From contig CAZTOP010000010.1 of assembly GCA_964615145.1 (NCBI GenBank), positions 1-64,000 of the forward strand: a DNA stretch of 64,000 nt, read 5' to 3'. Within the stretch, counting starts at the first letter, position 1. Every line of letters starts with the position of its first letter. The position numbers and the translations under genes were made by a program. Shown one piece after another: positions 59,329 to 64,000 of the stretch. This DNA is from CAIVPM01 sp964615145 (lineage in GTDB: Bacteria; Bacteroidota; Bacteroidia; Chitinophagales; Chitinophagaceae). The notes beneath the pieces are model-generated. The model was given only the letters and a program-made list of their open reading frames with translations. It was not told where the DNA came from and ran no database searches.

Positions 59329-59885
59329 AAAAATTATCAAACCTTTTTTTGTTTTTATTGCTCTCAATTGCTGTATTGGCACAACAAAAGCCTACCGATT
59401 TAGATAAAAGTCCAATGGATATGAGTTATTGGCCCAATACCTATCCGATATTAAAATTGAGTGGTAAGGTTAAAGATGCACCTATTGCAAGAATTATTTA
59501 CGGAAGGCCACAAAAAAATGCTAGAATAATTTTTGATGGTATTGTAAAGTATAATGAAATGTGGCGTTTGGGTGCAAATGAAGCAACAGAAATCGAGTTC
59601 TTAAAAAACGTAAAAATTAATGGTAAGTCAATAAACAAGGGAAGATATACTTTGTACTGTATTCCCAATCCAGATAAGTGGACAATAATTTTTAGTAAAG
59701 ACAATTACAGCTGGGGTAGTTATTCTTACAATGCCAAGAATGATGTTTTAAGAGTAGATATTGCAGTTGAAAAAAATGCAGAGAATGTTGAGGCTTTTAC
59801 TGCCTATTTCGATGAAAATAAAACTGGTGCTAATTTAGTTTTTATGTGGGATGATGTAAAAACACAATTGCCAATTTTTTTATAA
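59325..59885 (+). CDS. DUF2911-family secreted protein
   Basis: 186 residues with a signal peptide (SNLFLFLLLSIAVLAQQ). The family words are ARIIYGRPQKNARIIFDGIV, YNEMWRLGANEATEIEFLKN, GRYTLYCIPNPDKWTIIFSK and SWGSYSYNAKNDVLRVDIAV. DUF2911 is frequent in Bacteroidota and has no known function. ATG overlaps the acpH stop. Confidence 0.88.
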   Translation: MKKLSNLFLFLLLSIAVLAQQKPTDLDKSPMDMSYWPNTYPILKLSGKVKDAPIARIIYGRPQKNARIIFDGIVKYNEMWRLGANEATEIEFLKNVKINGKSINKGRYTLYCIPNPDKWTIIFSKDNYSWGSYSYNAKNDVLRVDIAVEKNAENVEAFTAYFDENKTGANLVFMWDDVKTQLPIFL

Positions 59886-59887
59886 GT

Positions 59888-60631
59888 ATGAGTAAACACA
59901 AACCTCGTTCCGAAAAAATAATTCCAGCACAAATACCAGTTTATCTTGAAGGTGCAAAGCCAAGGGTTAATGAGTTTTTTTTTGCTTGGAGTGTTTTTAA
60001 ACAATTTATTAAAGGCTTTAGAGCATTGCATTTTACAGGCCCTTGTATTACAGTTTTTGGTTCAGCACGTTTTAACGAAGACCATCACTACTACAAAGCT
60101 GCCAGAGAAATGGGAAAGCATATTGCCAACACTGGTTTTGTAACTTTAACAGGTGGTGGTCCAGGTGTTATGGAAGCTGCCAATAGAGGTGCTTTTGAAA
60201 ATGGAGGAAAATCGGTAGGTATTAACATAAAACTGCCGTTTGAACAGCATGAAAATCCATATTTACATAAATCAGTAACTATTGATTATTTTTTTGTACG
60301 TAAAACGTTACTCGTAAAATATTCTTACGCATTTATTATTATGCCTGGTGGTTGGGGAACAATGGATGAGCTTTTTGAAACCTTAACTTTAATTCAAACT
60401 AAAACTATTAATAATTTTCCTGTAGTTCTTTTTGGTAAATCATATTTCCAACCTCTTTTAGATTATATAAAACTAATGGAAGAAAATGGAACTATTTCTA
60501 GAGATGATTTAAAACTGCTATTGCTTACAGATAGTTATCACGAAGCAATGGAACATATAAGTACATATATCAAACACAATTTTAAAGTAAAACCTCGTAA
60601 GCGAATGTGGTGGCTGTTCGAAAAAATTTGA
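59888..60631 (+). CDS. LOG-family protein (TIGR00730, cytokinin riboside phosphorylase-like)
   Basis: 247 residues with a Rossmann-like fold. FTGPCITVFGSARFNEDHHY opens the domain, VTLTGGGPGVMEAANRGAF and IIMPGGWGTMDELFETLTL are the two conserved motifs (PGGxGTxxE). LOG-type proteins cleave nucleoside 5'-monophosphates such as AMP or its N6-modified forms. About 45 residues precede the core. It starts 2 bases after the DUF2911 gene. Confidence 0.88.
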   Translation: MSKHKPRSEKIIPAQIPVYLEGAKPRVNEFFFAWSVFKQFIKGFRALHFTGPCITVFGSARFNEDHHYYKAAREMGKHIANTGFVTLTGGGPGVMEAANRGAFENGGKSVGINIKLPFEQHENPYLHKSVTIDYFFVRKTLLVKYSYAFIIMPGGWGTMDELFETLTLIQTKTINNFPVVLFGKSYFQPLLDYIKLMEENGTISRDDLKLLLLTDSYHEAMEHISTYIKHNFKVKPRKRMWWLFEKI

Positions 60632-60684
60632 GTATATCAAATAAAGAAACCTTTGCTTAATATTGCAACCTCAAAACAATTGCA

Positions 60685-61452
60685 ATGCGTTTATCCGAAA
60701 GGTTAAAACATATTAAATTATTCCGCTCATTTATTTACGCCTCGGTAGGAATCATCACCTATCCTGGCTTGGTATTAATAAATAAAATTAAAATAGAAGG
60801 CACTGAGCATCTGAAAAAATTACCCAAAAGTAACGTACTCTTTGTAAGCAATCATCAAACTTATTTTGCAGATGTTATAGTATTTATTCATATCTTTTGT
60901 GCTGTAAAATGGAGAAAAAATAATAAACTTGGATTGCCATACTATCTATTAAATCCATTTACAAGATTATACTTTGTTGCAGCCGAAGAAACAATGAACG
61001 GCAATTGGATTAGTCGCTTATTTAAACTAGCCGGTGCATTAACAGTTAAAAGAACTTGGCGTGCAGAGGGACAGGAAGTAAGGCGTGGGCTTGATCCATC
61101 TGACACAAGAAAAATCTACAGAGCTTTAGAAAATAATTGGGTAATTACATTCCCCCAAGGAACCACAAAACCTTTCGCACCCGGAAGAAAAGGAACAGCA
61201 CATATAATAAAACAAATTCAACCTACTGTGGTGCCAGTTGTTATCAATGGCTTTTGGAGGGCTTTCACAAAAAAAGGTCTCACTTTTAAGAAAAAAGGTT
61301 CAATACTTTCTGTTAAATTCAAAGCTCCAATGGTTATAGATTATTCCCTTTCTGCCGAAATCATTTTAGACCAAGTAATGGATGCCATTGAACAAAGCAA
61401 AAAATTTATGCTAAAAGGCAAACATCATTTAATGACAGCCATCGACAAGTAA
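60685..61452 (+). CDS. 1-acyl-sn-glycerol-3-phosphate acyltransferase family protein
   Basis: 255 residues. The catalytic HxxxxD is in VSNHQTYFADVIVFIHIF, RLFKLAGALTVKRTWRAEG is the second block, and the usual FPEGTR is changed to FPQGTTKPFAPG, a variant seen in some members. There is a membrane-seeking N-terminus (FIYASVGIITYPGLVLI). It probably acylates lysophosphatidate or a similar acceptor at the inner membrane. Single gene, 53 bases after the LOG gene. Confidence 0.87.
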   Translation: MRLSERLKHIKLFRSFIYASVGIITYPGLVLINKIKIEGTEHLKKLPKSNVLFVSNHQTYFADVIVFIHIFCAVKWRKNNKLGLPYYLLNPFTRLYFVAAEETMNGNWISRLFKLAGALTVKRTWRAEGQEVRRGLDPSDTRKIYRALENNWVITFPQGTTKPFAPGRKGTAHIIKQIQPTVVPVVINGFWRAFTKKGLTFKKKGSILSVKFKAPMVIDYSLSAEIILDQVMDAIEQSKKFMLKGKHHLMTAIDK

Positions 61453-61533
61453 TTTCAATGTTTTCTTCTGCCTAATAATTTTTATATTTTTTTTGTTCAA
61501 AATGATTTGCTTTGCCAACATAAAAAAATAATA

Positions 61534-62355
61534 ATGAAAAAGCGAATAGTTAAAACCTTGGTAATTGTAGTTGGTATTATTTCTTTATTCCAATCTTGCT
61601 CTTCCAGCAACATTACCAAAGAAGATGGGCTTAAAAAATTCTTCGATGAATATCAAGTTGACGGCACTTTTGCCCTTTACAATAATGCACAAGGCAATTT
61701 TAACATATACAACTTAAGTCGTTATAAAGATTCAGCTTTCACACCTGCTTCCACATTCAAAATCGTTAATTCCCTAATTGGATTACAAACAGGAAGAATT
61801 TCCAGTACTAAGATGATAATAAAATGGGATGGTATTGATAGGGGAATGCCAGAATGGAACAAAGATTTAACAATGGCCGAAGCCTTTAATGTTTCCAGTG
61901 TACCATATTATCAAGAAGTAGCAAGAAGAATAGGAAAAGATACTATGCAAACTTGGCTTGATAGTTTAAGTTATGGCACAAAAAAAATTACCTCTAATAT
62001 TGATACATTTTGGTTAGATAATTCTTTGAAAATAAAACCTGATGAACAATTGGGATTAGTAAAAAAATTATATTTTGAACAATTGCCTTTTACCAAAACC
62101 ACAATGGAAGCTGTAAAAAAAATAATGGTTCAAGAAAACAATAGTAACTATACAGTTGCATATAAAACAGGTTGGGGTATTAAAGAAAATGGCAAATCAA
62201 TTGGTTGGGTTATTGGCTGGATTGAGGAAAACAAGCATCCATCATTCTTTGTATTAAACTTCGAAGGTGAGCATAACATTGATATGGTCAATATCAGAAA
62301 AAAAATTCTTCAAAATTGTCTTACACAATTAGGTTATCTGCAAGGTAAAAAATAA
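61534..62355 (+). CDS. Class D (OXA-like) beta-lactamase, lipoprotein
   Basis: 273 residues from ATG 61534 (MKKRIVKTLVIVVGIISLFQ). The lipobox LFQSC puts the lipid on Cys22. All class D motifs are present: PASTFKIVNS with Ser73 and Lys76 (S-x-x-K), SSV at 121-123 (S-x-V), YGT at 147-149 in place of YGN, and KTGWG at 211-215. KWDGIDRGMPEWNKDLTMAE and EQLGLVKKLYFEQLPF are also typical of OXA enzymes. A serine beta-lactamase anchored in the outer membrane is expected. The substrate range cannot be judged. It is followed by murF after 6 bases. Confidence 0.9.
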   Translation: MKKRIVKTLVIVVGIISLFQSCSSSNITKEDGLKKFFDEYQVDGTFALYNNAQGNFNIYNLSRYKDSAFTPASTFKIVNSLIGLQTGRISSTKMIIKWDGIDRGMPEWNKDLTMAEAFNVSSVPYYQEVARRIGKDTMQTWLDSLSYGTKKITSNIDTFWLDNSLKIKPDEQLGLVKKLYFEQLPFTKTTMEAVKKIMVQENNSNYTVAYKTGWGIKENGKSIGWVIGWIEENKHPSFFVLNFEGEHNIDMVNIRKKILQNCLTQLGYLQGKK

Positions 62356-62361
62356 TGTAAT

Positions 62362-63648
62362 ATGAGCAATTCAATAGAAACTTTATACAGCTACTTTCTA
62401 CAGTCAATGTCTGTTTGTACAGATACAAGAAAGATTAAGCAAGGCGATATTTTTTTTGCACTCAAAGGCGATAATTTTAATGGTAATTTGTTTGCATTGC
62501 AAGCATTGGAAGCTGGTGCAAGCCTTGCTGTAATAGATGAAAATATTGATAGTGATAATGAAAATTTATTTAAAGTAAAAGATGTTTTAACCACTTTGCA
62601 GGCATTGGCAAAACATCATCGACAACAATTTAATATTCCTTTTATTGCTATTACAGGAAGCAATGGAAAAACAACAACAAAAGAATTAGTAAGTTCTGTT
62701 CTTGCTTCACATTATAAAACATATACTACACAGGGCAACCTTAACAATCATATTGGAGTTCCATTAACATTATTATCTATTAAGCAAGATGCAGAAATGG
62801 CTGTAATTGAAATGGGGGCAAACCATCAAAAAGAAATAGAAAGTTATTGTACCTATACATTGCCAACACACGGAATGATTACAAATTGTGGTAAAGCACA
62901 CTTAGAAGGCTTTGGTGGTGTTGAGGGAGTTAAAAAGGGAAAGGGAGAATTATTTACTTTTCTAAAAAATAATAATGGAACTGCATTTGTTTACTGGGAT
63001 TTTGATTATTTGCAAGAAATGAGTAAAGGTATTAATACCATTATAAAGTATGGAACAAAAGAAGGTGTCATAACTGGTAATGTTAAAGAAAGCAATCCCT
63101 TGTTAAGTGTAAATATTACAAACGATACAAACATAAAATTTATACAAACAAATTTGGTTGGAGACTATAACTTATCTAATGTATTAACTGCTGTTGTAGT
63201 AGGAAAACATTTCAATGTTCCTCACACAAAAATTAAGTCGGCTATCGAAAATTACACACCTTCAAATAGTCGTTCTCAGCTAATCGAAAAAGGAACGAAT
63301 AGAATTATTTTAGATGCTTATAACGCTAATCCTTCAAGTATGAAATTAGCTATTGAAAATTTTGCCAAACTAGAATCTTCTAATAAAATTTTGATACTTG
63401 GCGGAATGATGGAATTAGGTGAAGAAAGCGTGGCAGAACATCACGCTATTATTGATTTAATTAATCAATACAATTGGAAAAAAGTAGTTGTAGTAGGAGG
63501 CGATTTTGACAAAATATCTTCGGCTCATTTGTATTTTTCTAACTCATCCGAAGCTGCAGATTGGTTTAAAAAACAAAATTATAACGATTGTAGCATTTTA
63601 ATAAAAGGTTCACGAAGTATGAAAATGGAAAAGATATTAGAAAGCTAA
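62362..63648 (+). CDS. murF: UDP-N-acetylmuramoyl-tripeptide--D-alanyl-D-alanine ligase
   Basis: 428 residues of the Mur ligase family; it adds D-Ala-D-Ala to the UDP-MurNAc-tripeptide. N-terminal domain: SVCTDTRKIKQGDIFFALKG. Central ATPase: FIAITGSNGKTTTKELVSSV (P-loop) and GNLNNHIGVPLTLLSI. AVIEMGANHQKEIES and HGMITNCGKAHLEGFGGVEG follow, and the C-terminal domain has ILDAYNANPSSMKLAIENF and ILGGMMELGEESVAEH. The class D beta-lactamase gene lies 6 bases upstream, so wall synthesis and beta-lactam defence share a transcript. Confidence 0.95.
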   Translation: MSNSIETLYSYFLQSMSVCTDTRKIKQGDIFFALKGDNFNGNLFALQALEAGASLAVIDENIDSDNENLFKVKDVLTTLQALAKHHRQQFNIPFIAITGSNGKTTTKELVSSVLASHYKTYTTQGNLNNHIGVPLTLLSIKQDAEMAVIEMGANHQKEIESYCTYTLPTHGMITNCGKAHLEGFGGVEGVKKGKGELFTFLKNNNGTAFVYWDFDYLQEMSKGINTIIKYGTKEGVITGNVKESNPLLSVNITNDTNIKFIQTNLVGDYNLSNVLTAVVVGKHFNVPHTKIKSAIENYTPSNSRSQLIEKGTNRIILDAYNANPSSMKLAIENFAKLESSNKILILGGMMELGEESVAEHHAIIDLINQYNWKKVVVVGGDFDKISSAHLYFSNSSEAADWFKKQNYNDCSILIKGSRSMKMEKILES

Positions 63649-63650
63649 CC

Positions 63651-64000
63651 TTATCTTTTTAAAATCTTTATTTCAACCCTTCTATTTCTTGTTTTTTCCT
63701 GTTCAGTAATTTCTTGTGTTATTGGAAACTGGTGTCCTAAACCCACGTATTGCATTCTTTTCTTGCTGATACCTCTTTTCCTCAAATAATCATATACAGC
63801 AATAGCACGTGCTAATGATAAATCATTTTTTCTGGTGGCAAGGTCAATTCCATCTTCAATGCCTGGCTGGCAACAAATATGTCCTTGTATTTCTATTTCT
63901 AGTTTTGGATGAGCAAGCATTACATTCAATAGCTCATCTAAGTAAGGGTAAGATGTAGGTAAAAATTCGTGCATACCGCCAACAAACAATATAAAAGGCA
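63651..64000 (-). CDS. OmpA-family protein, C-terminal part (cut by window edge)
   Basis: Only the C-terminal 115 or so residues are in the window; the frame continues past 64000. The OmpA/peptidoglycan-binding fold is clear: LDELLNVMLAHPKLEIEIQG, GHICCQPGIEDGIDLATR, LSLARAIAVYDYLRKRGISK and RMQYVGLGHQFPI, ending TRNRRVEIKILKR. In this fold a conserved Asp/Arg pair binds diaminopimelate. The stop lies 2 bases after the convergent murF. What precedes the domain (lipoprotein, barrel or TPR part) cannot be seen. Confidence 0.88.
   Translation of the reverse strand, partial: PFILFVGGMHEFLPTSYPYLDELLNVMLAHPKLEIEIQGHICCQPGIEDGIDLATRKNDLSLARAIAVYDYLRKRGISKKRMQYVGLGHQFPITQEITEQEKTRNRRVEIKILKR

Noticed and set aside
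1..64000. CRISPR arrays, tRNA or rRNA genes, transposases, prophage
   Set aside because: Intergenic spaces are short and none shows regularly spaced repeats, cloverleaf-like stems or conserved rRNA sequence; no transposase or phage protein was recognised.

Overview
The window is chromosomal DNA from an AT-rich member of the Bacteroidota, most likely a Chitinophagales/Sphingobacteriales relative. This is inferred from two large secreted proteins with type IX secretion (T9SS) C-terminal sorting domains, two CarboxypepD_reg/OMP_b-brl outer-membrane barrels, a LytS/LytTR two-component pair, an Rickettsia-type long isocitrate dehydrogenase, promoters that fit the Bacteroidota pattern TTTG-N19-TAnnTTTG, and frequent TTG starts. 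No rRNA, tRNA, CRISPR array, transposase or phage gene was seen. About 60 genes are packed with short spacers.

Layout. 0-10 kb: the N-terminal part of aspartate-semialdehyde dehydrogenase (cut by the left edge), a palindromic intergenic repeat, an uncharacterised 602-residue protein, a methyltransferase, an esterase, icd and a TonB-receptor-like barrel. 10-17.8 kb: a lutB-nitrilase-S4 operon, then the phenylacetyl-CoA epoxidase genes paaA, paaB, paaC and paaD. A four-helix-bundle (IVP) element with long terminal inverted repeats sits between paaA and paaB, and an ABM monooxygenase gene sits between paaC and paaD; no paaE reductase is present here. 17.8-20.5 kb: an ECF sigma factor, short membrane protein and Spy-like protein operon opposite a divergent secreted protein. 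20.5-28.6 kb: a MarR-acyl-CoA dehydrogenase operon, an ABC-F protein and cell-wall hydrolases. 28.7-44.7 kb: a T9SS-secreted protein, tex, a second barrel, etfBA, and B12-dependent ribonucleotide reductase followed by a 0.5-kb gap with two perfect DnaA-box sequences. 44.7-64 kb: mostly plus-strand genes, namely SDR, histidine kinase/LytTR regulator, a 1,624-residue parallel beta-helix T9SS protein, an FtsB-like protein, enoyl-CoA hydratase, recO and ruvC (minus), a flippase-like membrane protein, nth, acpH, DUF2911, LOG, acyltransferase, a class D beta-lactamase and murF. The right edge cuts an OmpA-like gene.

How the genes work together. The clearest regulatory signal is one 19-base inverted-repeat sequence found just downstream of the -7 box both in front of marR-acyl-CoA dehydrogenase and in front of etfBA. 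It predicts that the MarR protein represses its own dehydrogenase together with the electron-transfer flavoprotein that would accept that enzyme's electrons. The paa cluster has its own near-consensus promoter overlapped by a palindrome. The other points most worth a second look are the IVP element with near-perfect terminal repeats, the candidate replication-origin-like gap at 43.5-44.0 kb where the coding strand switches, and the lipoprotein class D beta-lactamase.
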